Positions 27,901 to 36,667 of a DNA stretch of 64,000 bases are shown here, piece by piece; position 1 is the first letter of the stretch; each line of letters begins with the position of its first letter. Below the pieces are notes generated by a model that searched no databases, was not told where the DNA came from, and was given only the letters and a program-made list of their open reading frames with translations. The position numbers and the translations under genes were made by a program. The stretch is from Pseudomonas azerbaijanoccidentalis (GTDB lineage Bacteria > Pseudomonadota > Gammaproteobacteria > Pseudomonadales > Pseudomonadaceae). The stretch covers positions 496,001 through 560,000 of the forward strand of contig NZ_JAHSTU010000003.1 of the NCBI RefSeq assembly GCF_019145495.1. The letters run 5' to 3'.

Positions 27901-30900
27901 TGACCATCGCCAATAACCTTGCCTTTAAGCTTGATGGCGTGATCAGCGGCAGCGGTACGTTGACCCAGGATGGCTCGGCGATACTGATTCTTACCGGCAA
28001 CAACACCTTCAACGGACTGATCGATATTTTGGCCGGCGGCGTTAACACCGTTGGCAGCTCCGCCCTGGGCGATAACGCCACCGTCAATCTCGCCGCCGGT
28101 ACCTCGCTCGGCATCGGTGATTCGACCAGCATCGGCAGCCTGACCGGCGGCGGCAGGGTTTTTATCGGTGACTTCGACATCCTGAGCATTGGTGGCAACA
28201 ATCAGAGCAGCACATTCGACGGCGCTCTGCTGGACGGCATCGACCGGGGCGGGCTGACCAAACTGGGCAGCGGCACATTGACACTGACCGGCAACAACAC
28301 CCTCACCGGCGACACCAACGTCAACGCCGGCACCCTGCAAGTCAACGGCTCGCTCGGCAGCGACATTGTGCTGGTCAACAACGGCGGCACCCTGGGCGGT
28401 AGCGGTACGCTGGACGGCGCGGTGACGGTGGCCGATGGCGGTCATCTGGCGGGCGTGACCGGCAGCACATTGTCCGTCGGTTCGCTGATGTTCAACGGCA
28501 ACTCCAACTTCGATGTTGGCCTCGGCACACCGGTGTCCGGTGGCGGCAATGCGTTGGTCAGCGTCGGCGGCAACCTGACCCTCGACGGTACGCTCAATGT
28601 CAGTGACATCGGCGGTTTCGGCAGCGGCGTTTATCGGCTGATCGACTACACCGGCGGCCTGACCGACAACGGCATGCTGCTCGGCACGCTGCCGGGCAGC
28701 GTCACGCCGGGTGACCTGCAACTGCAAACCGCGCTGGCCAATCAGATCAACCTGCTGGTGACGGCACCGGGTGTCACCGTGCAGTTCTGGGACGGCAACC
28801 AACTGGTCGCCAACGGTTCGGTCGATGGTGGCAGCGGCACCTGGGGTACCGGCACCACCAACTGGACCGACGTCAACGGCACCACCAACCAAGGCTGGGC
28901 CAATAACTTCGCAGTGTTCCAGGGAGCGGCAGGTACCGTCACCGTGAATGGCGCGCAAACCATCACTGGGATGCAGTTCGTCACCGATGGCTACAGCCTG
29001 CAAAACGGCACGGCGGGTTCGCTGAACCTGGTCAACGGTTCGCTGGGCAACGCCACGGTGCGTGTCGATCCGAACGCGACGGCGACCATCGGCGTAGCGC
29101 TCAACGGTGCCGGCACCCTCGGCAAGTACGACACCGGCACCCTGGTGCTCAATGCCGCCAACGGCTACACCGGGGGCACCGCGCTCAATGGCGGCAAGAT
29201 CGTGGTCGGCAACAACGCCGCCCTCGGCACCGGCGTTTTGACTGCCGCTGCCGGCACGGCGCTGGACAGCAACAGCGCGGTTACCCTGGCCAACGATGTG
29301 GTGCTCAATGGCGGCTTGAACGTTGCCGGCTCCAACGCCTTGACCCTCGACGGTGACGTCAGCGGCAGTGGCAGTCTGATCAAGACCGGCGCTTCGAGCC
29401 TGACCCTCAACGGCAGTAACACCTACAGCGGCGGCACCCAGCTTTCCGACGGGACGCTGATCCTCGGCAACAACAGCGCGATCAGCAGTGGCGCCCTGAG
29501 TGTGCTCGGCAACGGCACACTCGACAGCACGTCGGCGCTGCAACTGGCCAATGCCATCAACCTCGGCGCGCAATTGACCCTCGCCGGCAATCAAAACACC
29601 AGCCTGATCGGCGCGATCACCGGCAGCGGCAGCCTGGTGAAAAACGGCGCGGGTGACCTGGCGCTCAGCGGCGCCAACACCTACAGCGGCGGCACCACGC
29701 TCAGCGCTGGCAGCACCCGTGGCGACACCAGCAGCCTGCAAGGCGCAATCGTCAACAACGCGACCCTGACCTTCGAGCAAAACGCCGACGGCAGTTACAC
29801 CGGCAACCTCACCGGCACCGGCACACTGAACAAAACCGGCACCGGCCAGTTACTGCTCAGCGGCAACAACGGCCTCACCGGCAACACCTCGGTGCAAGCC
29901 GGCAGCCTGATCGTCAATGGCGTGCTCAACAGTGCCAACGTCAACGTCGCCAGCGGGGCGAAGATCGGCGGCAGCGGTCAGCTCGGCGGCGACGTGCAAC
30001 TGGCCAGCGGGGCAACGCTGGTCGGTGGCGACACGACAACGCCGTTGTCTGTGGGGGCGCTGACATTGTCCTCGGGTAGCAATCTGGATTTCAGCCTCGG
30101 CTCGGCGACCAGTTCGACCACCGTCGTCAACGTCGCCGGTAACCTGACCCTCGACGGCACGTTGAACATCAGCAATGCCGGCGGATTCGGCATCGGCGTC
30201 TATCAACTGTTCAGCTACGGCGGCAGCTTGACCGACAACGGCCTGGACTACGGCAGCCTGCCGGTGTCGGCGGCGAACCTGACCCTGCAAACGGCGCTGG
30301 CCAATCAAATCAACCTGCTGGTGCAAGGCACGCCGGGTGAGGTGCAGTTCTGGAACGGCGGTAAAACCAACCCTGACGGCAGCATCGGTGGCGGCAGCGG
30401 TGTGTGGGGACCGGGGACCAATTGGACCGATCCAAGCGGCACTCAGGCGCTGGGCGCCAACGGCCAGTTCGCGGTATTCGGCGGGCAGGGCGGCACCGTG
30501 ACGGTGCTCGGCAACCAGAGCTTCACCGGGTTGCAGTTCCTCGGCAGCGGTTACAGCCTGGCGCCCGGTGCGGGCGGCACGCTGACACCGGTGAACGGCG
30601 CGGGTGGCAGTCTCGCGCCAGTGCGGGTTAACGCGGGGGCGACCACGGAAATTTCAGTACCGTTGGTGGGCAGTGGCGGCATCGAAAAACTTGATTCCGG
30701 CACCCTGTTGCTCAGTGCGGCCAACACCTACAGCGGCGGCACCACCGTCAGCGGCGGTACGCTGATCGGTAACACCACCAGCCTGCAAGGCAACATCCTC
30801 AACAATGCACAATTGGTGTTCCAGCAGAACGTCGCCGGTCAGTTCAACGGCACGCTCAGTGGCAGCGGCCGGCTGGCCAAACGCGGTGCTGGACGTTTGT

Positions 30901-32516
30901 TGCTGACCGGTAATCAGCCGTTCAGCGGCAGCGTCTCGGTGGATCAGGGCGTGTTGCAAGTCGGCAGCCTTGCGGCCCGCGCGTCGCTCGCTGGACAGAT
31001 CACCGTGGCCAATGGCGCTGGCCTGAGCGGTAACGGCAGTGTCGGCGCGGTGGACAACCACGGCGTCGTGGCATCCGGCGGGGCTGATGGCACCTTGAGT
31101 GTAAGCGGTAACCTGACCAACGCCGCCGATGGTGTGCTGGCACTCACGGTCAGCTCGCCAACCGCCACACCACTGGTCGTCGGCGGCACTGCAGTCCTCG
31201 GTGGCGGCCTGCAAGTGACGAGCCTCGCACCGTTCACCGGCAACACCATCTATTCACTGATCAGTGCTGGCGGCGTGTCGGGAACATTCAGTACAACCGA
31301 TCTGCCGCAATACGCGTTCCTCAACACCGCGCTGATTTACGATGCGAACGCGGTGAACCTGGCGGTCAGCCGCAACGGCAACTCGTTCGCCGACGTGGCC
31401 GCAACCGGCAACCAGTTCAACACCGCTACGGCGTTGACCAACAACGGGCCGGCCGGGGCAACGTTGCAAAACGAAATCCTCAACCTCAGTGTCGCCGAGG
31501 CACGCAACGCCTTCGACAGCTTGTCCGGGGAAATCCATGCGAGTACCGCCAGTGCAATCCTTGAGGATTCGCGCTACGTGCGCGACGCCGTCAACGACCG
31601 CATGCGCCAGCCGTCGTGCAGCGCAGCGGATGATCCGCGCAATGCCCTCGCACCCAGCGACAATCAGTTGAGCAGCAACGGTTGCCACGGCGAGATGGTC
31701 GGTTGGGTGCGTGCCTTGGGGGCGTGGGGTGAGTCGGATGGCGACAGCAACAGCGCGAAGCTGGATCGCAACCTCAGCGGTTTCATGCTCGGCACCGACA
31801 AGCAACTTGACGATCAGTGGCGTGTTGGGATGGTCGCCGGCTACACCCGCAGCGATATTGACGCACATGACCGGCGTTCGGACGCCACGGTGGAGAGCTA
31901 CCACCTGGCGGCATACCTGAACTCGCAGTTCGATGCGCTGGCCGTGCGCCTTGGCGCGGCGTACAGCTGGCACGACATCGAAAGCAAACGCGACGTCAGT
32001 GTCGGTGCCTACAACGATCGCCTGGAAGCCAACTACGACGCGCGCAGCGCCCAGGTATTTGGCGAAGTCGGTTACACCGTCGAAGCCGCGGGTATCGCGC
32101 TTGAGCCATTCGCCGGCCTGGCCTACGTCAACTACGACAGCGACAAGGCCAAGGAGAAAGGCGGGGTGGGGCGCCTGTCGGCTGAATCCGATCAGGACAT
32201 CACGTTCTCCACTCTCGGCCTGCGCGCCGGCAAACGCATCACCCTGGCCAACGGTGGACAGTTCACCCCGCGTGCCGCCATTGGCTGGCGTCACGCCTTC
32301 GGTGACACCAAACCCGACGCGGACATGACCTTCATCGACGGCGGTGCCTCGTACACCGTGCAGGGTGTGCCGATTGCCGAGGACAGCGCCGTGCTTGAAG
32401 CCGGGGTGGATTTCCAGATCAGCCCGACTGGCAAACTCGGCATCGGTTATTCAGGGCAAGTCTCCGGCGACAGCAACGACCATGCGATGACCATCAGTTT
32501 CAGCCTCGGGTTCTGA
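21981..32516 (+). CDS. Giant PATR-repeat autotransporter adhesin
   Basis: A type Va autotransporter of 3,511 residues. GTG at 21981 is the start because AAAGGAG stands six bases before it. The signal peptide has a hydrophobic core (LSLAVHLSVAGLLFGG) and likely cleavage at SAPALA-TC. The passenger is built from about 24 autotransporter-associated beta-strand (PATR) units with the core LTLNGNNTYSGGTTLNAG, Asn/Gly/Thr-rich and expected to fold as a long beta-helix. It is interrupted by three copies of a ~190-residue module (GGFGxGVYRL ... QFWDGN ... NWTD ... FAVFQG.AGTVTV) near 26365-26945, 28565-29145 and 30128-30715. A helical linker (FDSLSGEIHASTASAILED) leads to the C-terminal 12-strand barrel (about 3,235-3,511) ending in F. 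No protease triad is apparent. A role in adhesion or aggregation is inferred. A terminator follows. Confidence 0.93.
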   Translation: MEARFGVALVSRFSPLSLAVHLSVAGLLFGGVSAPALATCSTAGSTVTCTGVPSLPLFLNNFSSATSGLTVNVNSGAQMNATLGGHVMDLTGVNISLNNSGIIDPAVLDLVSVLSGGAFIGSGATSAVNVLNNAGAIMRGTGMLLGLNLTSINGLAIGVNNAAAGTTSITNNGTITSTGLSIGGITLADTPVIGVYGGSQVNMTNSNTGVINGRIAFETSAAGNTFTNAGAITGGVSMGAGSTNTFTAVTGSSVSVGDGVQISVGLGGLVNINLTFAPTGTVDGGAGGTNSLILQNTSGVGGGIAETGTASSATYVNFSNLTLNSGTWTLQGPLVSGATTLNGGIAQFNNNATFGSGVITSNGGVLEASNAGLNISNLISLGAGGVTVQGNNASTLSGVISGSGGLTKLGASQLNLSAANTYLGNTTLNGGTVQVSNNQAFSTGTVNVTGATTLSAPGTISLNNAISLGGTLTAGGTGALTLSGLISGSSGLTKTGTGSLTVSGANTGYSGTTTLSAGSLLVTNNNSLGSGALNTAAGTSLDSTANVTLANNIGMTGALNVLGSNALTLGGVLAGTGGITKSGSASLTLTGNNSNSGNTLLNAGSLFVGSNTALGTGALNTAAGTTLDATAAVTLANAVAVTGGLTLGGTQALGLSGVVSGAGNLIKNGSANLSLSGNNTFSGGTALNAGTLIVGSNTALGTGALTTAAGTTLDASTAVALTNAVSLGGNLNIGGSANLTLGGIVSGSGGLTKNGAANLILNGANTFLGAVALNAGTITAGANATLGSGNITVGGVATLDSNAAVTLNNSIILNNSLGIGGSNALTLGGVISGASQLVKNGAANLTLNGTNTYSGGTTLNAGSLTVGNGAALGTGALTVEGAGTLNSSSAVALNNNVILNANLTAGGANALTLGGVISGGNGLIKTGASSLTLNGNNTYTGTTALNAGSLVVGSNSALGTGTLNASNGTTLDAGTAAALANNVNLAGTLTLGGTNALTLGGVVAGIGGLTKNGAANLTLNGANTYFGNTVLNTGKLTVGSNTALGSGTLNAAVNTTLDANTAVSLNNAVALAGALNIGGTANMTLTSLVSGAGSLVKNGAANLILNAANNYLGGTTLNAGTLTVGNSSALGSGALTVAGAATLDSNSPLVSLNNAIALNAALTVGGTQNLTLGGVTSGTGQLIKNGAANLTLNGNNTFSGGTTLNAGTLTLGNASGLGSGALVVGGAATLDNSASFGIGNAITLNAGLTVAGNNDLSLNGVLSGAGSLTKNGLSDLTLAGNNTFTGALNIVSGSVTTLNTNALGNTSGVNISAGAGLNLGSDASLGALTGSGSVQLTGSNTLTVGGGNVTSTFDGDLSGSGGLVKVGTGTLNLTGINGITGNTAINGGTVDLSGSLASAQINVNTGGTLTGTGSAIGSVNVNSGGHLALSSGNQLSASALTLAAGSNVDVALGTPSTTSLMNVGGNLTLNGNLNVTDAGGFGVGVYRLFNYTGALTNLGLDVAGVPVGYGLGDLVVQTGVANQINIQVSAPNVNIRYWDGSQTIANGVVDGGSGTWNAVGTNWTDANGLVNQPWAGDFAVFQGTAGTVTVNGTQAFTGMQFLTDGYNVVNGAAGQLMAVNGTGGTTSLRVDPGVTATINANIDGSGILNKLDAGTLVLGGANAYTGGTQLDGGKIIVGSNTALGTGTLTANAGTQLDSNAAVTLANAATLNGNLTIVGSNALTLNGVIGGTGGLIKSGAANLTLGGNNAFLGPVALNAGGLVLASNSALGSGTLNAAGGTTLDASTGVSLNNAVNLAGNLGIVGTADLTLAGTVNGAGSLSKNGAANLTLSGNNNFLGGTTLNAGTLTAGSNSALGLGNLTVAGASALDSNSALSLGNNVVLNANLSNTGTNNLTLAGVISGAGGLIKNGASNLTLNGVNTWSGGTTLNAGTLTLGSNAALGSGALTVTGDATITDNTSLALANNINVNTNANLTIANNLAFKLDGVISGSGTLTQDGSAILILTGNNTFNGLIDILAGGVNTVGSSALGDNATVNLAAGTSLGIGDSTSIGSLTGGGRVFIGDFDILSIGGNNQSSTFDGALLDGIDRGGLTKLGSGTLTLTGNNTLTGDTNVNAGTLQVNGSLGSDIVLVNNGGTLGGSGTLDGAVTVADGGHLAGVTGSTLSVGSLMFNGNSNFDVGLGTPVSGGGNALVSVGGNLTLDGTLNVSDIGGFGSGVYRLIDYTGGLTDNGMLLGTLPGSVTPGDLQLQTALANQINLLVTAPGVTVQFWDGNQLVANGSVDGGSGTWGTGTTNWTDVNGTTNQGWANNFAVFQGAAGTVTVNGAQTITGMQFVTDGYSLQNGTAGSLNLVNGSLGNATVRVDPNATATIGVALNGAGTLGKYDTGTLVLNAANGYTGGTALNGGKIVVGNNAALGTGVLTAAAGTALDSNSAVTLANDVVLNGGLNVAGSNALTLDGDVSGSGSLIKTGASSLTLNGSNTYSGGTQLSDGTLILGNNSAISSGALSVLGNGTLDSTSALQLANAINLGAQLTLAGNQNTSLIGAITGSGSLVKNGAGDLALSGANTYSGGTTLSAGSTRGDTSSLQGAIVNNATLTFEQNADGSYTGNLTGTGTLNKTGTGQLLLSGNNGLTGNTSVQAGSLIVNGVLNSANVNVASGAKIGGSGQLGGDVQLASGATLVGGDTTTPLSVGALTLSSGSNLDFSLGSATSSTTVVNVAGNLTLDGTLNISNAGGFGIGVYQLFSYGGSLTDNGLDYGSLPVSAANLTLQTALANQINLLVQGTPGEVQFWNGGKTNPDGSIGGGSGVWGPGTNWTDPSGTQALGANGQFAVFGGQGGTVTVLGNQSFTGLQFLGSGYSLAPGAGGTLTPVNGAGGSLAPVRVNAGATTEISVPLVGSGGIEKLDSGTLLLSAANTYSGGTTVSGGTLIGNTTSLQGNILNNAQLVFQQNVAGQFNGTLSGSGRLAKRGAGRLLLTGNQPFSGSVSVDQGVLQVGSLAARASLAGQITVANGAGLSGNGSVGAVDNHGVVASGGADGTLSVSGNLTNAADGVLALTVSSPTATPLVVGGTAVLGGGLQVTSLAPFTGNTIYSLISAGGVSGTFSTTDLPQYAFLNTALIYDANAVNLAVSRNGNSFADVAATGNQFNTATALTNNGPAGATLQNEILNLSVAEARNAFDSLSGEIHASTASAILEDSRYVRDAVNDRMRQPSCSAADDPRNALAPSDNQLSSNGCHGEMVGWVRALGAWGESDGDSNSAKLDRNLSGFMLGTDKQLDDQWRVGMVAGYTRSDIDAHDRRSDATVESYHLAAYLNSQFDALAVRLGAAYSWHDIESKRDVSVGAYNDRLEANYDARSAQVFGEVGYTVEAAGIALEPFAGLAYVNYDSDKAKEKGGVGRLSAESDQDITFSTLGLRAGKRITLANGGQFTPRAAIGWRHAFGDTKPDADMTFIDGGASYTVQGVPIAEDSAVLEAGVDFQISPTGKLGIGYSGQVSGDSNDHAMTISFSLGF
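23500..25860 (+). repeat. Tandem ~258 bp passenger repeats inside the autotransporter
   Basis: About nine consecutive coding repeats of roughly 86 codons, each with NAGxLxVGxNxALGxG and LTLGGVxSGxGxLxKNGAANLTLNG segments. Between 24536 and 25309 three units are exactly 258 bases each. High DNA similarity makes this a likely site of recombination and of assembly error. Confidence 0.8.
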
Positions 32517-32535
32517 TTCGCTTCTGCAATGCTTG

Positions 32536-32560
32536 ACCGCCCGCAAGGGCGGTTTTTTTT
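32536..32560 (+). terminator. Terminator after the autotransporter
   Basis: ACCGCCC-GCAA-GGGCGGT stem followed by eight T residues, 20 bases past the stop. It isolates selD from the autotransporter transcript. Confidence 0.92.
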
Positions 32561-32625
32561 GCCTCGGGTTCAGCCATGCCTTGCTCTGCTAGAATCGGCG
32601 CCATTGACCCAACGAGGTGCCCATG

Positions 32626-33660
32626 ATGAGCGAGCCGATCCGCCTGACCCAGTACAGCCATGGCGCTGGGTGCGGTTGCAAGATTTCCCCACAAGTACTG
32701 GAAGTGATTCTGGCCGGCAGCGGTGCGCAGAATCTGGACCCGAAACTGTGGGTCGGCAACGCCTCGCGCGATGATGCTGCGGTCTATTCCATCGATGAAG
32801 AGCGCGGCGTGGTATCGACCACTGATTTTTTCATGCCGATCGTCGATGATCCGTTCGATTTCGGTCGCATTGCTGCCACCAATGCCATCAGCGATATCTA
32901 CGCCATGGGCGGCGATCCGTTGATGGCGATCGCGATCCTCGGCTGGCCAGTCAACGTGCTGGCGCCGGAAATTGCCCGTGAAGTCATTCGTGGCGGGCGC
33001 TCGGTGTGCGATGAGGCCGGCATTCCACTGGCCGGTGGTCACTCCATCGATGCGCCAGAGCCGATCTTCGGCCTGGCCGTGACCGGGCTGTTGGAAAAAC
33101 GCCACATGAAGCGCAACGACACCGCCACCGCCGGTTGCTTGCTGTACCTGACCAAACCGCTGGGCATCGGCATCCTTACCACGGCGGAAAAAAAGGGCAA
33201 GTTGCGCAGTGCCGACGTTGGCCTGGCCCGCGACTGGATGTGCACCCTGAACAAACCCGGCAGCCGCTTCGGTAAACTCGAAGGCGTCACCGCGATGACC
33301 GACGTCACCGGTTTCGGCCTGCTCGGGCATCTGGTGGAAATGGCTGATGGCAGCCACCTGACCGCGCGTATCGAATACGACCGGGTACCGCGTTTGCCGG
33401 GCGTCGAGTATTACCTCGAACAAGGTTGCGTGCCCGGCGGCACCTTGCGCAATTTCGACAGCTACGCCAGCAAACTTGGACGCCTGCAAGAGCTGCACAA
33501 ACGGGTGCTGTGCGATCCGCAGACCAGCGGCGGCCTGTTGATTGCCGTCACGCCTGCGGGCAATGCTGAATTCCTCAAGGTCGCTGGTGAGCTGGGCCTC
33601 GATCTGGTGCCGATCGGCGAACTGGTCGAGCGACAGAGCAACGCGGTCGAGGTGTCTTGA
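32626..33660 (+). CDS. selD: Selenide, water dikinase
   Basis: SelD makes selenophosphate from selenide and ATP, the selenium donor for tRNA 2-selenouridine and selenocysteine. The protein has 344 residues from [13 protein letters not shown]. The catalytic Cys16 and Lys19 lie in GAGCGCK (Cys17/Lys20 of E. coli), so this is a Cys-type and not a Sec-type enzyme. The AIRS-like ATP-binding segments follow ([49 protein letters not shown]). GAGG precedes the start; ATG at 32623 is an equal alternative one codon longer. Its stop overlaps the start of selU, forming a two-gene operon. Confidence 0.95.
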   Translation: MSEPIRLTQYSHGAGCGCKISPQVLEVILAGSGAQNLDPKLWVGNASRDDAAVYSIDEERGVVSTTDFFMPIVDDPFDFGRIAATNAISDIYAMGGDPLMAIAILGWPVNVLAPEIAREVIRGGRSVCDEAGIPLAGGHSIDAPEPIFGLAVTGLLEKRHMKRNDTATAGCLLYLTKPLGIGILTTAEKKGKLRSADVGLARDWMCTLNKPGSRFGKLEGVTAMTDVTGFGLLGHLVEMADGSHLTARIEYDRVPRLPGVEYYLEQGCVPGGTLRNFDSYASKLGRLQELHKRVLCDPQTSGGLLIAVTPAGNAEFLKVAGELGLDLVPIGELVERQSNAVEVS

Positions 33661-34763
33661 TGTCTGTCGACTACACCGATTACCGCGACATCTTTCTCAA
33701 CGACCGGCCGATGATGGACGCCCGTGCGCCGATCGAATTTTCCAAGGGCTCATTTCCCGGCGTGATCAACCTGCCGCTGATGAACGATCACGAGCGGCAG
33801 CGCATCGGCACCTGTTACAAGCAACATGGCCAGCAAGCGGCCATCGAACTGGGCCATCAACTGGTGTCCGGTGACGTCAAGGCCGAGCGCATCCAGGCCT
33901 GGGCGGAGTTCGCCCGGGCGCATCCCGATGGTCTTTTGTATTGTTTTCGCGGCGGCCTGCGTTCGCAGATCGTTCAGCAATGGCTCAAGAACGAGGCGGG
34001 CATCGACTATCCACGAGTTGGCGGCGGCTACAAGGCCATGCGCACCTTCCTGCTGGAGACCGTCGATCAAGCCGTCGCCCAGTGCGATTTCGTGCTGTTG
34101 GGTGGCATGACCGGCACCGGCAAAACCGAAGTCCTGACGCAACTGAGCAACGGCCTGGACCTTGAGGGTTACGCCAATCATCGCGGTTCCAGTTTCGGCA
34201 AACGCGCCACGGGCCAGCCATCGAACATCGACTTCGAGAATCGCCTGGCAGTGGATGTGCTGAAAAAGCGAGCCCGCGGTCTGGAGCAATTCGTACTCGA
34301 AGACGAGAGCCGCGCGGTGGGTAGTTGTGCGCTGCCATTGCCGCTGTACCAGGGCATGCAACGGTTTCCCATGGTCTGGCTGGAAGACAGCCTGCAAGGG
34401 AGGGTCGAGCGGATCTTGCGTGATTACGTGGTGGATTTGTGTGCCGAGTTCATCGCCGTGCATGGCGATGAAGGCTTTGCGCTGTTCTCCGAACGCTTGC
34501 TGGAAAGCCTGAACAACGTGCAGAAACGCCTGGGGGGCGAACGCCATCAGCGGATGCTGATCCTGATGGAGCAAGCGTTGCTCGAGCAGGGTCGCAGTGG
34601 TGCGGTGGATTTGCACCGGGGCTGGATCGAAGGGTTGCTGGTTGAGTATTACGATCCGATGTATGCCTTTCAGCGGGAAAAGAAGGGCGCACGGATTGAG
34701 TTTGCGGGGGAGCAGCGGGCGGTATTGGAGTATTTGCGGGAGCGGGTGAATCAACGGGGTTGA
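33660..34763 (+). CDS. selU: tRNA 2-selenouridine synthase
   Basis: SelU (MnmH/YbbB) replaces sulfur by selenium in 2-thiouridine of the wobble position of Lys, Glu and Gln tRNAs, working through a geranylated intermediate. The protein has 367 residues. The N-terminal rhodanese domain carries the catalytic Cys95 in LLYCFRGG (Cys97 in E. coli). A P-loop GGMTGTGKT at 148-156 starts the ATPase-like part. ATG at 33660 overlaps the selD stop (TGATG), so selenophosphate production and use are translationally coupled. It ends just before a REPIN. Confidence 0.95.
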   Translation: MSVDYTDYRDIFLNDRPMMDARAPIEFSKGSFPGVINLPLMNDHERQRIGTCYKQHGQQAAIELGHQLVSGDVKAERIQAWAEFARAHPDGLLYCFRGGLRSQIVQQWLKNEAGIDYPRVGGGYKAMRTFLLETVDQAVAQCDFVLLGGMTGTGKTEVLTQLSNGLDLEGYANHRGSSFGKRATGQPSNIDFENRLAVDVLKKRARGLEQFVLEDESRAVGSCALPLPLYQGMQRFPMVWLEDSLQGRVERILRDYVVDLCAEFIAVHGDEGFALFSERLLESLNNVQKRLGGERHQRMLILMEQALLEQGRSGAVDLHRGWIEGLLVEYYDPMYAFQREKKGARIEFAGEQRAVLEYLRERVNQRG

Positions 34764-34780
34764 GGGTGGATTCAACGACC

Positions 34781-34877
34781 GCATCGCTGGCAAGCCAGCT
34801 CCCACAATGTGCTTGGTTACTCCCGGATTTTGTGGTCACACAAGACCCCTGTGGGAGCTGGCTTGCCAGCGATGAGG
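34781..34877. repeat. REPIN (GTGGGAGCTGGCTTGCC family)
   Basis: Facing arms GCATCGCTGGCAAGCCAGCT and GTGGGAGCTGGCTTGCCAGC around a spacer of about 50 bases between the convergent selU and phosphatase genes. Confidence 0.9.
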
Positions 34878-34898
34878 GCCGAACCGGCCACGCAACAC

Positions 34899-35573
34899 TC
34901 AGGTCGGGCAAGTCTCCTGCCCGTTATCCAGCCCCTGCTTGTAGGTCTGGCTTTGCAGGCTGGCCTTGCCGTTGTGCCAGGTCAGGGTCAGGACATACAG
35001 CGAGTCATAGTCGTTCGATTCCCAATCCTCGGTAATCTTCTGCTTCTTGCCGACCGCTTCTCCGGCGACCTTGTTGATCAACTCCGGCAGATAGCCGTGG
35101 GACCAGGCGGTGTAGATCACCGAATTGTGATACTTGTCATGCAGCAGCTCATCGGCCAGGTCGCTGGTGTCGTTGGCCGAGAAATTGATGTTCACCGGCA
35201 GGCCGAGCTTGATCGCGCTGGGGCTGATCGTCATCAATGGGCGGATGTAGCTGTAGGAGTTGTCCAGTTCGCCTTCCTCGACATTGCGCGTCGGGTTGGC
35301 GGCAAACACGTAGTCGGCCTTGCCGAATTTTTCCGGCAACAGGGTCGCCAGGTCGATTGCACGGTTCAAGCCCTGGCAGTTGAGCTGCCCCAGGCCACCA
35401 GTGGGTTTTTCCGCGTGGCGCAGGAACACCAGCGTCTGAGTGCCGTCCACCGTTTGGGCGCGGCTTTCGCGGGACTCGAGCAACATGAACAACGCGCTGG
35501 CCGCCACCAGGGCAGGCAGAAATATATAGGCGCGATGTTTGAAGCGATTGGCGAGTTTCAGAAAATTCTTCAT
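34899..35573 (-). CDS. Membrane-anchored histidine phosphatase-family protein
   Basis: A 224-residue protein. The basic N-terminus is followed by a hydrophobic segment (about 15-33, AYIFLPALVAASALFMLL), which acts as signal anchor, so the domain should face the periplasm. The histidine-phosphatase motif LVFLRHAEKP is near residue 50 and a later His (AWSHGYLPE) could be the second catalytic His. Substrate unknown. The protein is short for the family. No operon partner. The ATG at 35573 starts MKNFLKLANRFKHR. Function beyond the fold is inference. Confidence 0.8.
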   Translation of the reverse strand: MKNFLKLANRFKHRAYIFLPALVAASALFMLLESRESRAQTVDGTQTLVFLRHAEKPTGGLGQLNCQGLNRAIDLATLLPEKFGKADYVFAANPTRNVEEGELDNSYSYIRPLMTISPSAIKLGLPVNINFSANDTSDLADELLHDKYHNSVIYTAWSHGYLPELINKVAGEAVGKKQKITEDWESNDYDSLYVLTLTWHNGKASLQSQTYKQGLDNGQETCPT

Positions 35574-35940
35574 GGAAAAAAGGGTTCTTCAGCGCATTGG
35601 GTTAAGGCTGACAAACCTTTACACCGCGACTTTCCAGCGTCGGGTGTTTTCCATGTCGTGAAGCCGGTCCGTTTCAAAGGGGCAGTGCTCAGAGTCCTCT
35701 GAAGCCCATTGGTTCGATTCCGGCCGAGAGCGCAGCAAGATACCGGGAACCTTCAACGGGCTGCAGCGAAGGTTATCGACATGATGTTGCGGATTTATGG
35801 ACACCCTACACCCCAAGGCTTGCGATCACGCTGTGATCCGCATTGATCTCGACCATCAGCGTTATTGATGGTTTCAACGCTCTCAACCCGCGTGATCTCC
35901 TTTATGATCGGTATTCTCAATTTTTTCGTGGATCCAACCC
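35574..35940. other. 367 bp gene-free region with a tRNA T-arm-like stretch
   Basis: Holds the upstream regions of the divergent phosphatase and GST genes. At about 35709-35732 the sequence TTGGTTCGATTCCGG looks like a tRNA T arm, but no anticodon arm, acceptor pairing or CCA makes a complete tRNA. No open frame with a ribosome site is visible. Confidence 0.5.
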
Positions 35941-36651
35941 ATGACCGATTTGTCTGCGTTCCCCATCACTGAAAAATGGCCGGCCCAGTATCCGGAGTGG
36001 ATTCAGCTGTACTCCTTGCCGACCCCCAACGGTGTCAAGGTCTCGATCATGCTGGAAGAGATTGGCCTGCCGTATGAACCGCATCGCGTCGGTTTCGAAA
36101 CCAGCGATCAGATGTCCCCTGAGTTCCTGTCGTTGAACCCCAACAACAAGATCCCGGCGATCCTCGACCCCCACGGTCCTGGCGGTCAGCCACTGCCGTT
36201 GTTCGAATCCGGCGCGATCCTGATTTACCTGGCCGACAAGAGCGGTCAACTGCTGGCGCAGGAAGGGGCTAGCCGTTACGAAACCATTCAGTGGCTGATG
36301 TTTCAGATGGGCGGAATCGGTCCGATGTTCGGTCAGCTCGGGTTCTTCAACAAATTCGCTGGCAAGGATTACGAAGACAAGCGTCCCCGTGACCGCTATG
36401 TCGAAGAAAGCCGACGCCTGCTCAGTGTCCTCGATAAGCGTCTGGAGGGCCGGGACTGGATCATGGGCGAGCGCTACACCATCGCCGATATCGCCACGTT
36501 CCCGTGGATCCGCAACTTGATCGGTTTCTATGAAGCGGGCGATCTGGTCGGCATTCAGAACTTCCCGAACGTCAACCGCGTGCTGGAAAAATTCCTCGCA
36601 CGGCCGGCGGTGAAACGCGGTCTGGAAATCCCGAAACCCATCACCAACTGA
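35941..36651 (+). CDS. Glutathione S-transferase, YghU/YfcG-like
   Basis: A 236-residue cytosolic GST. The thioredoxin-fold N-terminal domain (about 20-105) includes the glutathione-binding strand LNPNNKIPAILDP and the FESGAILIYLAD motif. The all-helical C-terminal domain (about 115-230) includes GERYTIADIATFPWI. Nu-class features: TPNGVKVSIMLEEIG near the start and a 16-residue N-terminal extension. These enzymes often work as glutathione disulfide reductases. It precedes hemB by 72 bases, separated by a REP hairpin that may end its transcript. Confidence 0.9.
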   Translation: MTDLSAFPITEKWPAQYPEWIQLYSLPTPNGVKVSIMLEEIGLPYEPHRVGFETSDQMSPEFLSLNPNNKIPAILDPHGPGGQPLPLFESGAILIYLADKSGQLLAQEGASRYETIQWLMFQMGGIGPMFGQLGFFNKFAGKDYEDKRPRDRYVEESRRLLSVLDKRLEGRDWIMGERYTIADIATFPWIRNLIGFYEAGDLVGIQNFPNVNRVLEKFLARPAVKRGLEIPKPITN

Positions 36652-36667
36652 AAACCCATAACCCCCT

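Noticed and set aside
27855..29780. Antisense frame of 641 codons in the autotransporter gene
   Set aside because: Same cause as the other antisense frames; no start signals and no protein-like pattern.
35690..35760. Complete tRNA (including selC) upstream of the GST gene
   Set aside because: Only a T-arm-like segment is present; no acceptor stem, anticodon arm or CCA could be paired.
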